Assembly (NCBI GenBank): GCA_034698045.1 | Contig: JAQGAU010000455.1 | Location: 1-27,903 of the forward strand | DNA from: Paramacrobiotus richtersi | Taxonomy: Eukaryota; Tardigrada; Eutardigrada; Parachela; Macrobiotidae | Length of the DNA: 27,903 bases | Direction: 5' to 3' | Shown here: positions 18,185-27,903 of the stretch, in pieces | Layout of the letters: each line of letters begins with the position of its first letter | Position numbering within the stretch: the first letter of the stretch is position 1 | Position numbers and translations under genes: made by a program | Notes under the pieces: generated by a model | What the model was told of the DNA's origin: nothing | Seen by the model: the letters and a program-made list of their open reading frames with translations, nothing else | The model's database searches: none

Positions 18185-20219
18185 TGTTGCTCATGTAGGT
18201 GATATTTACAGATCCGGCATACGGGTTAATATAAGTCGGTTTTTATAGAATCGCTAATAAACAGTACGCACAATGATGATCAAACCACGTAATACAAAAG
18301 CAATAAATAACTTAATCACCATTTACGCATACTGTTCAACGGACTGTCAAAGCCCACTCTGGTATTTAAATGAAAATGTCGAACAAGTTAATTTGTTCAG
18401 AGTAGCGGACCATTAAGTCATATCAAGGAATCTTGGAATAATCAGTGAACTGCGGCTTAATCACTGTTTACGAGAATATTTTTAAACTGTCAATTTTTAG
18501 CATTACACTGCAGTCCTTGTTAATTGTAAGCTTGTAAGAAGAACGTGATACAGCGTCATTACAATAATCCATAATTATTGTAACCAATAATTTGGCATAA
18601 ATTGTTATTGCGACAGATTTATCTTACTAATCCATAAGCCTAGTTTCAAATGACTCAAATCCACTTGTCGATATCGTGTCTGTTGCGTCGGGGATGCCTA
18701 ATGAAGTGACTGATTAGTGCGTGATCAAGTGGGCTATATTGTTGCATGACAGGATCAAGTTGGCAGTTGCACTAACTGATTGATCATCGGGATACATAGC
18801 GCTGACACGCCCCCCAATTGATAGAGCAATTTTCAAGCTAGTTAGTCGATCGTAATGAGCAGGATCCAGTCGAGCGCAACTGGCACGCTAACCCAGCCAA
18901 TCGTCGTTTCTGTCTCCTACGCTGCACCTGCTTGGGTTCGTGTTATTACAGATTTTGCCATGACAAATAACGCGTACAACAATCATACCAGTGCTTCAGC
19001 GAATAGATTACAAAGTTACATCTGGATTTAGCGGACAGCCATTAGTCATCACATTAGATTCAGCACTCGGGAGTCGGGATGCGTCAGAGTTATCAAAGTT
19101 ACGAAACACGGGTTCTTTTGCAATTTGAATGGAGAGGATATTTGAAAAAAATCATTTCTTACATGTACAATAATCAAGGGAGCTCTGGAATACAATTGTA
19201 TACCCTATCGTAGGTTGACTGATCATTCACGCGAGATGCGGAATCACTCTGTTTCGATACAAGTGCAGTTCTATCATGCGAAGGTGCCGTGAAGAATTAA
19301 ACATACAGTGCTGGTCGGTGGTTAAAAAAACTTGAAATGGTTAATAACCTTTCTTTCCTTATTAACCATAAGCGATTTATGCCATTCAAACACTAAACAT
19401 AGTGGCCGAAAATGGTCGGAAAAAGAGCGTGCGCGCAAGAAACAGTGGTAATTTGTGTTCGCACTGGGTGGTAGAAAACTGAAACAATTTCCGATTGGCG
19501 GCAGCTGACCTTTCTCCGTGGAAATGTCTGTTTATTGGAACATGGTAAAGTGAAGAGAGTACCCTCTCCGATACATGCGTACCGAAGAGCAAAACGGCAT
19601 GCTCTGCGTTTACTTTGCAGCAGAAAAACAGAACAAACATTCCTGGTTGGCATTATAACTACTGTTCGTTTTCTCATGCAACCGTGATCTGCTGCTAAAG
19701 GGTACTTTTCGGTGCATATATCAAGGTCAATCACCGATCCCTGGTACAAGAACAGCAGCATTTTGGCACTCCAGTGAAGAACAGCGCATTTATATCTGTC
19801 TGCCCCGTCCGAAAAGAATCACAAGCCGACTGCACAATAGGTTCACCGCACGCATGAACTAGCGTTTGATGTTTTATATGTCAGCGTCAGTGTAGCGCGT
19901 AATCGGGAGGCAGCGAAGAAGAATCACCACGAATTTTTTACAAGCGCCATATCTTTTCCTACCAGTCGTCTGTGAAACTCCCTGAGCTTTTGGCGAATCC
20001 ACAAAAGAGCTTTTTAAGTTTTTAGGTCGTAAAAGTTTTGAAAAATCGGGCAAAGCGCGTTCTACTGCTTTTTTGAAACAGCGTTTTTCTGTTGTAGACG
20101 TTAGAGGAACCACGGCATCAGTGTTGGGTACACTGCCACATTCTAAGGCGGTTTTGAATGATAAGACTCGTGTTGGTTGCTTTGGTTTCAACTTTTAGTA
20201 TTGACATAACTGCAGTTGT
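18185..20219. other. No confident gene; possible cis-regulatory block near 18.65-18.95 kb
   Basis: Around 18660-18850 several NK2-type (TCAAGTG-like) and homeodomain-type words recur: CCACTTG, CTAATGAAGTG, TGATTAGTG, TGATCAAGTGG, GATCAAGTTGG, TGATTGATCA. The longest ORF (19874-20191 minus, 105 codons, very basic) has no recognised domain and no visible promoter. Confidence 0.3.
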
Positions 20220-20405
20220 TTATTTTAGCGCCAGCTTCGTTGTACTGCATTCCAAATAAACTGATATTGTTTCATATGCCAACCCGATACCTCTCACTGA
20301 GAGAATACCTGCATTCGTTGCACCACCATAATAAACCTCGTTGATACAATGCATATAGCCAAAATTTACTGGGACTGTTTTACAACGAAGCTGGCGCTAA
20401 AATAA
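20220..20405. mobile_element. 186-bp MITE with 25-bp terminal inverted repeats
   Basis: TTATTTTAGCGCCAGCTTCG (20220 onward, 25 bp) is perfectly complemented by 20381-20405. The interior is unrelated single-copy sequence without an ORF. TTA/TAA at the tips may be the target duplication or part of the repeat. Confidence 0.8.
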
Positions 20406-21420
20406 CTACGAGAGTTACGTTAGTCTTAACAATTGAAACGGATGCAACCAACTGCATTCTTATCGTTCAGTACGTGGCGATGCATCCAACGCTGTTCCCG
20501 CGATTCCCCTAACGACAGCAACAACAAAATTTCGCTACAATTAATGCATATGGTGAGATTTAGAGAAACAGTACCTTGTTGTGACAACTTACGAGTGACG
20601 GCAATGATTCCCCATTCCAGAGCACGCTCTTCAAAAGTTTATCTCCAGTTGCTACAATCAACAGGAGCTTATACCTCAGGGGCCAGGTTGTGCAAAGAAC
20701 CAACACCGTAACTTCCATGTCATTTCAGCCTCAAATTTGGCCGCCCTACGATGTTAACGAAACCTTAGTGCGCGGCGCGTAATATGTTGATCACACCCGG
20801 CTGACAGCTGGTTATGGCTGTTCCCGCGTAGTTTTCGACTTTTTTGACCCAGAAAAAGCTCACCGGAAACCAGCGGTGAAATCATTCAAAAATCGTTTCC
20901 GCTGATAGGAATAAAAAAACTGTCCGTTTATTTATTGCAGAGAACGACCTAATTGTGTACTTTAATATGACGTCTCGATCCGCGCCTAGGAATTAATCGC
21001 AAGGGGACATGTAAACAGTTGCTGACCTTAAGATGTAAGACAATCTAATCAGACACGGTTTCTGGTGGTTAATTTGTGCCGATCTTCTGGTCCATTGAAC
21101 CTTGTAATGAGAATGTGAGAATAGTTACCGTACAGGGTACACTGAGCAAAAGGGCGGGAATACTCGGTCCTGAGATGAAGTTCCTGTTTATCCGCTTCGC
21201 CCGCGAACCCATAATAAGCTGCGTACGCATAACCAGGTACAATGCAAAACCTGATCGTGGATCAACCTGTGCATCAAAAAGTGTCATTCGATGCGCTGCA
21301 AAATTCGTAAAAATCAAAAAGATAATAAGCCAGTGCTATCTGCGCTTTACTCAGTCTCAAGCAGACTGGATACGCTCATGTGACAATCGGTCAGCCGTGC
21401 AGACAATGAACTGTTTTGAT
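20406..21420. other. Intergenic; no gene recognised
   Basis: ORFs 20433-20711 (+) and 21076-21474 (+, 132 codons) are open but show no domain; the latter overlaps a minus-strand ORF. Coding status is unresolved. Confidence 0.35.
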
Positions 21421-21433
21421 ACACTCAGAGAGC

Positions 21434-21439
21434 TTTATT
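21434..21439 (-). terminator. Poly(A) signal of GPCR copy 1
   Basis: AATAAA on the minus strand, about 275 nt past the stop, in a block conserved with copy 2. Confidence 0.45.
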
Positions 21440-21712
21440 CGTGTCCATCTTCAACCTGTAAAATAGTACAATGAAAACGGAATTATTATCAGCGATTAAG
21501 GGACTATGGGAAAAAGACAACCAGTTCCAAGCCAAGAAAGATACAGGAACATTATCTGGTTGGTTGGCCAAACCACATTGTTTGTTACATGCTGTGGGTT
21601 TAGATCTGCTGCTTAGCATCGTTTACGGGCAATGGTTCGGCTCCCCAGTCCAGATCACTACTTAGATTAGATCCGATAAACATGCACGTGGGTCATAATG
21701 CAAGTACGTTAC

Positions 21713-22807
21713 CTAGCCATTTGCTGCAGTGGCGTTTTGCCCATGAATTCTTACTTTCCAAATCCGATGGCAATACATGTAGAAGATGCTGGTGCCAAAG
21801 CAGAATATAATCGGGTCAATGAGAGCGTGGAATGGGCTTATTGCAATAGCCACTTTGCCAAGAGTTTCCAGTTGGTCAGCCGGATAGTCGAAGCTTATTA
21901 AACAATAGTATACAAAGCCAGGCGTCCAGCAAACCAGTGCAGTAAGCGTCATGGTAGTCAGCAAAATAACCGGTCTGGATCGTATCGAGTCTCTGTCCCG
22001 TGCTGCTGTCGCAACCGTACCTTCCCTGCACGAATCTACGACTCCGCTGTCGACTCGCACTACGGATACACGTCTGCCAGCTTGACGAAATCGCGTCCGC
22101 AACCCATTTCCACACGAGAAACGGGTACGACAAAGGGATGAGGATTTTCGGAGAGAATATCCAGAATGTGCTGAATATTCCCCATGCGAACTGCTTTTTT
22201 GCGTTGACCCAGCATATTTATCTGGAGAAAGGCGGTAGTAGAGTGTATCGAGTATAAATCCCGGTAACTGACAAACATGAATGTACAGAACCATACCTAG
22301 ACATGCAAGCCAAGCAAATTTGAATGAGTGGAGATTTCGGTAGGAAACTGGAAATGTCATGGCCCAGCCGCGATTCAATCCGATCAGCAGATGAATGTGC
22401 AACATTATTGGATTAGTAATGTAGCGGTTGTAAATTAACACCGTGCATGCTGTACTTCCAATCCCCCAGCTGCGAAAAGACTGAGTAAGGAACGATAAGG
22501 TACCATACGTCGCCAAGTATGTAATGTTGCTACTTAAAAGGACAACAATGTAAATGTCAAAGGGGCTTCTAAGTTTTCCTTGCATAGTCAGATCGATGAC
22601 GGCAGCGAAGTTGAGGAAGAAGCTGACCGCTGTAATGATAAACGAGGCCACTGCATCGTCGTCCTTGTTTGTTGCGTTATGTGATCTCTGAAATGGCGGA
22701 ATGAAAACTGTGCCATTGTCTTCTGGAAACAAGCAGTCCAAAGTTTGATTCATTATACCAAACCAAAAGAGAGTCAGATTCATTATAATCATCAAGCTGT
22801 TTGTCAT
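21713..22807 (-). CDS. Divergent rhodopsin-family GPCR, copy 1, TM5 scrambled by compensating frameshifts
   Basis: Single-exon ORF of 364 codons, paralogous to the gene at 24756-25763. Alignment places the shared start at Met19 (copy 1's earlier Mets fall in sequence out of frame in copy 2). TM1-TM4 are intact, with Cys at the top of TM3 (C121) and NRG replacing DRY at the TM3 end. TM6 has CWTP and TM7 has DPIIF replacing NPxxY. Residues about 198-236 (DNA about 22216 down to 22100) are a Ser-rich hydrophilic string (KSSSHGEYSAHSGYSLRKSS) with no likeness to copy 2. Reading that tract in the neighbouring frame restores a close match: ECL2 Cys, AWGIFSTFW, PLSYPFLVWKW. So a one-base loss near 22215 and a one-base gain near 22100 cancel out. 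The predicted protein lacks a normal TM5 and ECL2 cysteine and is probably non-functional or newly divergent, unless the bases are assembly errors. Confidence 0.75.
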   Translation of the reverse strand: MTNSLMIIMNLTLFWFGIMNQTLDCLFPEDNGTVFIPPFQRSHNATNKDDDAVASFIITAVSFFLNFAAVIDLTMQGKLRSPFDIYIVVLLSSNITYLATYGTLSFLTQSFRSWGIGSTACTVLIYNRYITNPIMLHIHLLIGLNRGWAMTFPVSYRNLHSFKFAWLACLGMVLYIHVCQLPGFILDTLYYRLSPDKYAGSTQKSSSHGEYSAHSGYSLRKSSSLCRTRFSCGNGLRTRFRQAGRRVSVVRVDSGVVDSCREGTVATAARDRDSIRSRPVILLTTMTLTALVCWTPGFVYYCLISFDYPADQLETLGKVAIAISPFHALIDPIIFCFGTSIFYMYCHRIWKVRIHGQNATAANG

Positions 22808-24509
22808 ACGGTGGTGCGCTGATTTGGATCGGTTTTAACATGGAAAGTACCAGAGCTAGAATGAGACGAAGAAATCCATCCAGTCGTTCAGGAAGGGAAA
22901 TAGATCTCGCCTCAGTGTTGTTTTGACCTTGGTCTCCTGTCAGAGGAACGACCGCTAAAGGTTATCGAAGAGAAGCAGTTATCGGACGGAGCTGCCATCG
23001 CAGTTGTCGATATTTCAGAAAATCGGTATCCCAGAAAACTAGAAAATGCGCTCTGTAGTGGGTACCTGTCCTCGGCATATGGAATGTGCCTTCAGTTTGG
23101 CTATCAGGCGCCAGAGTATCCAGTGCCATCGAACAAAGCTAATTGTGTGTGCCATGCCGGAAATCCGCTTGTCCGGCTTGTAATTCTCTCGCGAATAATA
23201 ATATGTAATATCGAGCGGACAGGAAAGAAATATTCTGAAGTTGTAAACATGTTTAGCGTACCAAACTTGCAAAAATGTGCTGTTAGTTTATTCCCGTATC
23301 CTGCGTTCTTTCTTCGCCATGTCCCGCTATCGTGATTTACGCAGCAGCAAAGAAACTGCAACAGACGTTCAAGATATCTAACTAGCCGTTCCAAACAGAT
23401 CCATAGTTCATATGTACAGGTTTCATTTCCTTTTCCCGGTACAGATTTCATTTTGGTGGCCGTCGTAGTCTAACTGTACAGGAGCGCCCGTATTCTGCAT
23501 AACACTGTCGCAGCAAATAAGCATGATGCTGCAGAATTATTAGACTAGCCGGCTGCGCACCTAGACGATTAGTTCGAGGACATCCCGGCCCGGCATATTT
23601 GAGAAGAAGACAGCGCGCCGGGTGAGCGTTTTGTCCCGGCACTTTGGACGCGCAAATTTTCCGGAACGGCGCACGCAGATTTTTGATTAATTAAAGCGGA
23701 ACAACGTATCGAAACCCATGGCGGATGTGCAATGCTTATTGTAGTCAGTTTGCATATTGTTGATGAGAATACGTTTTGGCTTCACTCCATGTTCGGAATA
23801 ACAATTTCGAGCATGCCCATTTACAGTACACCGCTTCCAGCTATATGTAGTTCAGATTTTATGTAAAAATAATTTCCTGTCTGATACAGATCCCAAACTA
23901 CCCAAACTGGGATATGTTCTTATGTGATCTTCGGAATTTTTATTGTACCAACATTGTTTCCTGGCTACTGCCAAATAAAGAAATAATAAATCAGCTTGGT
24001 GTAAAGTTCGCAGATGCGCAAAGGCTTCGGTTTCGGCTACAGCTTTGATAATGCACAGAAAAGCGCCTTAACTATGCAGTGATAATTTTTTATGCGTTTG
24101 AGGTAATTATTCGATCATTTCGACGTACGTTTTTCTCTCAGGTGAGCGATGTTGCTTAACCCCACAGCAAAAGATTCAGGCTAGCGAAAAAAGCTAGCAA
24201 AAAATGCTGGCCCTTAGTTAAGTTAGGCTGCCCAGCCTGCCCTAGTCAGCGAAGTGAAACACTGAATTTCGCTTTATAATTGACATGGTGATTTTCAGCG
24301 TAGTTTCCAGTTCCAAGTTTTCTGCCCAGTTTCGCTTGGTTAACAGAAGAGGGGAACACAGTGAGTTGGTAGTTGAGATATGAAGTCGAACTGAGGAAGA
24401 ATATAAGCGGCAATCTCTTTGCTCCGTCTTGGTCTCCAGCTGTAGTTCTGGATAGGCTTAGGTGCGTATCGGTTAGCCGTACGACAAATCGAAAAAACTC
24501 AGAGCGCTC
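22808..24509. other. Spacer between GPCR copies; no gene recognised
   Basis: 22808-23750 is duplicated upstream flank of copy 1. 23750-24490 looks unique to this position and holds short ORFs only, plus a small GCTAGC-AAAAAA-GCTAGC type hairpin near 24180-24200. Confidence 0.4.
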
Positions 24510-24515
24510 TTTATT
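24510..24515 (-). terminator. Poly(A) signal of GPCR copy 2
   Basis: AATAAA on the minus strand, about 245 nt past the stop, in the same context as that of copy 1. Confidence 0.45.
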
Positions 24516-24755
24516 CGTTAGTGTCAATCTTTAGTCCGTAAAATAATGTAACGAAAACGCGATTGTTGTCAGTGAAAATTACCAGTGCTATGCCAAGAAA
24601 CATAGGAAAATACTATATCGTTAAGACATTGTGCGAGCTAAATCTCGTGGGCGCGTACGTGGGAACATCTGCTATTTAGCTAACATCTGCTAAAAACCAA
24701 ACAGTGGTTCCGTTAATTCAGATCTCGTATGCAGCCACGTGGGTCAGTACGTTCT

Positions 24756-25763
24756 TCAGATACTTGCAACGGCGTTTCGCCCATGCCTGATCACATTCCA
24801 CATCCGACGACAATAGGTGAAGAAAGTGCTGGTGCCAAAACAGAATAAAATTGGGTCAATGAGTGCATGGAATGGACTTACCGCAACAGCTACGTTGCCA
24901 AGGGTCTCCAGTCGGTTGGCTGGATAGTCAAAGCTTATTAAACAATAATACACAAAACTAGGCGTCCAGCACACCAGCGCTGTAAGCGTCATGGACGTCA
25001 GCAAAATAAACGGTCTAGATCGTATCGGATCTCTTTCCGCGGCTGCATCTCCTCTGTACCGTGAGTCTGCGTCCCCGACTACGCTTTCCGCTTGCGTTAT
25101 GGATATACGCATGCCAACTCGACGAAATCGCGTCCGAATCCATTTCAACACAAGAATGGGGTATGACAAAGGGATAAGAAGTTTCGGTGCGTACATCCAG
25201 AATGTGGCGAACATTACCCATGCGAACTGCTCTTTGGTGTTGACCCGGCATCCCTTGTCTGGAGGAAGCCGATAGTAGAGTGTATCGAGTAGAAATCCCG
25301 GTAATTGACAAGCGTGAATGTACAGAACCATACTTAGGCATGCCAGCCAAGCAAATTTGTACGAGTGGAGATTTCTGTAGGAAACGGGAAATGTCATGGC
25401 CCAGCCGCGATTCAAGCCGATAAGCAGATGAATGTGCAACATGATTGGGTTAACAACCCACTGGTTGTAGATGAACACTGTGCAGGCTGTGCTTCCAATC
25501 CACCAACTGCGAAACGATTGGGTAAGGAAAGATAGCGTACCGTATGTCGCCAAGTATGTAACGTTGCTGATTAAAAGGACAATGATGTATATGTCAAAGG
25601 GACTTCGCAGTTTCCCTTGTATAGTCAGATCGAGGAGGGCAGCGACGTTGAGGAGGAAGCTGACCGCAGTAATGATAAAAGAGGCGTTGGCTGCGTCAGG
25701 TGGTCTCTGAGACGACTGATTGAGAACTGTGGCATTGTGTGTTGGAAAAAAAGTCAGATTCAT
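24756..25763 (-). CDS. Divergent rhodopsin-family (class A) GPCR, copy 2, intact
   Basis: Single-exon gene of 335 residues for a plasma-membrane receptor. The extracellular N-terminus carries four N-glycosylation sequons (N2, N10, N15, N26). Approximate TM segments are TM1 27-47, TM2 55-77, TM3 94-118, TM4 137-157, TM5 178-208, TM6 251-276 and TM7 286-311. C94 and C172 can form the TM3-ECL2 disulphide. The toggle motif CWTP is at 265-268. NRG (118-120) stands in for DRY and DPILF (303-307) for NPxxY, and no Asp is seen at position 2.50. These identify a rhodopsin-like but highly derived receptor, most likely in a lineage-expanded family. The ligand is not predictable. The Met start is the first one shared with copy 1, since upstream sequence is out of frame. 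Confidence 0.85.
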   Translation of the reverse strand: MNLTFFPTHNATVLNQSSQRPPDAANASFIITAVSFLLNVAALLDLTIQGKLRSPFDIYIIVLLISNVTYLATYGTLSFLTQSFRSWWIGSTACTVFIYNQWVVNPIMLHIHLLIGLNRGWAMTFPVSYRNLHSYKFAWLACLSMVLYIHACQLPGFLLDTLYYRLPPDKGCRVNTKEQFAWVMFATFWMYAPKLLIPLSYPILVLKWIRTRFRRVGMRISITQAESVVGDADSRYRGDAAAERDPIRSRPFILLTSMTLTALVCWTPSFVYYCLISFDYPANRLETLGNVAVAVSPFHALIDPILFCFGTSTFFTYCRRMWNVIRHGRNAVASI

Positions 25764-26770
25764 TTTACGAAATCAGATAGAGTCAGACTCGTTGCACGAA
25801 GCTGTTACTGCATATTTGGTTCGGTTTTTAGAACGGAAAGTACAAAAACGTAGAAATCCACATTGTCGTTTAAGAAGGAAAATGAATATCAACTGGGTGT
25901 TCCGCCGCTTTGACCGGTGGCTAAACTCGACGGAATGGCAGCTAAAAGTAATAAAAAGAAGCGCTTATTGGAGCAGCTGTCGCAGTTATTAGTATTTCAG
26001 GAAAAAAACAGCATCCAAGGTCCAAGGAGAACATGAAATGTGCTTTCGCATCACCCAGCATATATGCGTCATTGAACAAACAAGTGCATCTTCCAGGTAG
26101 AAAGTCTAAATCAAGCTGAAATCCTAGTTGCGTCTGCCAGACCGGAAATCCGCCGTCTGGCTGCTATATTCCCGCAAATATGTAAAACTATCGAACGGAC
26201 AGGGAAGGCATGCTCTGGTGTTGCAAACAAGTCTAGTGCAACAAACGTGCAAAAAGTTTTGCAGGTACGAAAATATTCTTCCTTCTTTCCGCATCACGGC
26301 TCGTTATCTTGATTTACCAGCCAGCGCCAAAAAAATGCGAACATCCAAGATATCCAGCTACCTATTGCAAACGCATTGATAGTAGCTCGGTACATACAGA
26401 TTCCAGTGTCCGATTTCCATTTCCGATTTCTGTATTCTGATTTCCGTTTGGTAGGCCGTCATAGCCTGATTGTGTACGGGCGTCTGTCAGCGCTGATATT
26501 CTGCGTAACACTTTCGCAACAGATAATCACGATTGCTGCAAGATGATCCAACGATATTAGGCTTGCTGGATTAGGACTGCGCATGCCCAGTCGACTAATT
26601 ACTTCCGACATTCATGTCTTATCCCGGTAGACTTTAAGAGCAAGACACCGCGCCGCGCGAACATTCTCTGCACTTCTGGACACAGGCAATTTCCGGTTCC
26701 AGTGGTGTCGAATCGAAGCCTATCGACACAAGAACATTTGATTTCTTTGTAGTCGTGTTCGTCCACGCAA

Positions 26771-27847
26771 GAAGTTTGGTAGCAGCTGTTTGAGCTTAGG
26801 CGAATCTAGACGGAGAGGCACTACAAATTTTTTAGTGGTCAGTCTTCAGATGATGTTTGTATTGTTCGGTATTACCAGTACATACACATGGCAGTTTAAT
26901 CCTAATGACTCTGCCATTTTTGAAAAAGGTAACATTTGGTTTGAAAAAAATGTCAAAATAACATTTGGTTTCCAGAACTCGTAATGACGAACGCATCGGG
27001 CTAACTTATAAGCAAATCGGACCATTTCGAAGAGAGTTATCGTGTTCGAAGCGCAGAGAAAAGTGCGTTGGAGCTGAGTATAGTTAGAAGACTTCGCTCC
27101 GCTCCGATCGATTAACTAACGTAAGCCTTGTACAACTGATATGAGCCTTGTTACATTGCTCCGCTCTGATATGTCAAAAGATGCCATACGCCTTTATCCT
27201 CCGGTCTTCATCGCCAGCATCAACGGAGAGCGGTTACCTAGTTTTATACGCGGTGTGTTTTTCAAGTTTTGACCACAGGCTCATATCTCCATATCCGTCG
27301 CATGAATCCATGTCAATATATCGAAAGCACATTCAGTGTGCTACACAGTGAAAAGCAGAAGAAAGAATTCGAAGACGCACAGGCTTCGAAAAAAAATTCG
27401 AAACAATCTGTGCAACAGAAGTTTTGCACACGCCAATTTTCTACACCAGCCTTTTAATTTACACTGCCGTCGTGGTTCCAATCCCTGAACTGACTCATGG
27501 TTAGCCTAAAAGGGTTGTGTATCGTGAAATTAACGAGACATCCGGATGAGGGTTTAGGGCTGGGATAAGGAAGAAACAAATTTTTGAACTGAAGTACCAT
27601 TATCTTGCCTTTACAGTCCTTGCTCTTTGCTGTGAACACAAGAAACTATCCTAATGAAAAGAGGCTTTTACGAAACATAATTCGTCGCTAAAGATTTAGT
27701 AGAATTGTATTTTTTCCGTACAAGGTAGAATTATTTCCTTAAAAACTGCCTCATTTGCCAGCTGGAAGGTTGCGACCATGCGCATATAGTCACGTACCGT
27801 GTGTGTAGAGCGATAAAGATTTTCAGAGTTATTTGTGATTAATGCAG
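26771..27847. other. Intergenic; no gene recognised
   Basis: Short ORFs only. Local direct repeats such as TAACATTTGGTTT (about 26930 and 26961) and GCTCCGCTC..GAT (about 27091 and 27159) are visible. Confidence 0.4.
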
Positions 27848-27903
27848 CTAGCTCAGTCGTATGACGCTCGGCCACAGAGCGAGAGCGCAGCGGTTCGATC
27901 CCG
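27848..27903 (+). tRNA. tRNA-like element cut by the window end
   Basis: TAGCTCAGTCGTATGACG resembles a tRNA A-box/D arm. CTCG..CGAG (27867-27883) could form an anticodon stem, and GCGG-TTCGATC-CCG begins a T arm with a B-box GGTTCGATCC at the very end. The acceptor 3' side is outside the window, so a true tRNA cannot be told from a tRNA-derived SINE. Confidence 0.4.

Larger units (their letters stand above)
21420..26770. repeat. Tandem segmental duplication: two units of about 2.4 kb, period about 3.0 kb
   Basis: Unit 1 spans about 21420-23750 and unit 2 about 24490-26770. Each holds a minus-strand GPCR gene, and similarity extends beyond the genes. Examples are GAGCTTTATTCGTGTC (21430) with GCTCTTTATTCGTTAGTGTC (24507), and GTTGTAAACATGTTTAGCGTACCAAACTTGCAAAA (about 23240) with its counterpart near 26220. 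GGCCGTCGTAGTCTAACTGTAC (about 23460) matches GGCCGTCATAGCCTGATTGTGTAC (about 26452). Boundaries are by eye. Confidence 0.85.

Noticed and set aside
19874..20191. 105-codon basic minus-strand ORF
   Set aside because: Open and biased in composition, but no family likeness, promoter or partner exon; kept only as a note.
21076..21474. 132-codon plus-strand ORF with several Cys
   Set aside because: No recognised domain, an opposing ORF overlaps, and its 3' end runs into the poly(A) region of the GPCR copy 1 transcript.
21713..22807. Calling GPCR copy 1 a plain intact receptor because its ORF is full length
   Set aside because: Comparison with copy 2 shows TM5 is read out of register, so ORF length is misleading.

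Overview
The window is animal genomic DNA. Genes are broken into short exons by canonical GT-AG introns, mostly 50-800 nt. TATA boxes sit about 30 nt upstream of plausible initiators, AATAAA poly(A) signals follow several genes, and palindromic DNA-transposon remnants (MITEs) lie between and inside genes. A Rough-type homeobox gene, a chitin-binding (CBM14) secreted protein and very divergent rhodopsin-family receptors point to an ecdysozoan/panarthropod. A tardigrade is my best guess, but that is inference rather than proof.

Layout. (1) 118-977 (+): 3' part of a DHRS1-like short-chain dehydrogenase. (2) 1.0-2.8 kb: no gene, one small palindromic MITE and a diverged tandem duplication. (3) 2820-3551 (-): three-exon secreted protein with one chitin-binding type-2 domain and a TATA promoter. 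(4) 3.8-5.9 kb: no gene recognised. (5) 5964-8220 (+): five-exon secreted protein made only of an ionotropic-glutamate-receptor ligand-binding domain. S1 is fused directly to S2 inside one exon, so the pore (M1-M3) is absent, and the protein stops where M4 would begin. A 368-bp MITE sits in its last long intron. (6) 9257-9497: degenerate tRNA-like element and a microsatellite. (7) 9766-14.1 kb (+): secreted protein with a threonine-rich mucin-like stretch and CUB-like modules, followed by further orphan exons of similar style. (8) 14956-16548 (+): rough (ro)-like homeobox gene with an unusual Tyr at homeodomain position 49. (9) 16.8-21.4 kb: no confident gene; a 707-bp TTA-flanked MITE and a 186-bp palindromic MITE. 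(10) 21.4-26.8 kb: tandem segmental duplication of about 2.4 kb, each unit with one intronless minus-strand GPCR. The first copy has a pair of compensating frameshifts that scramble TM5. (11) The window ends inside a tRNA-like element.

The genes do not form a pathway. The strongest candidate for something undescribed is the pore-less, secreted iGluR-type binding protein (5964-8220). It is formally analogous to acetylcholine-binding protein, but built on the glutamate-receptor clamshell, and it has lost the canonical glutamate-contact residues.
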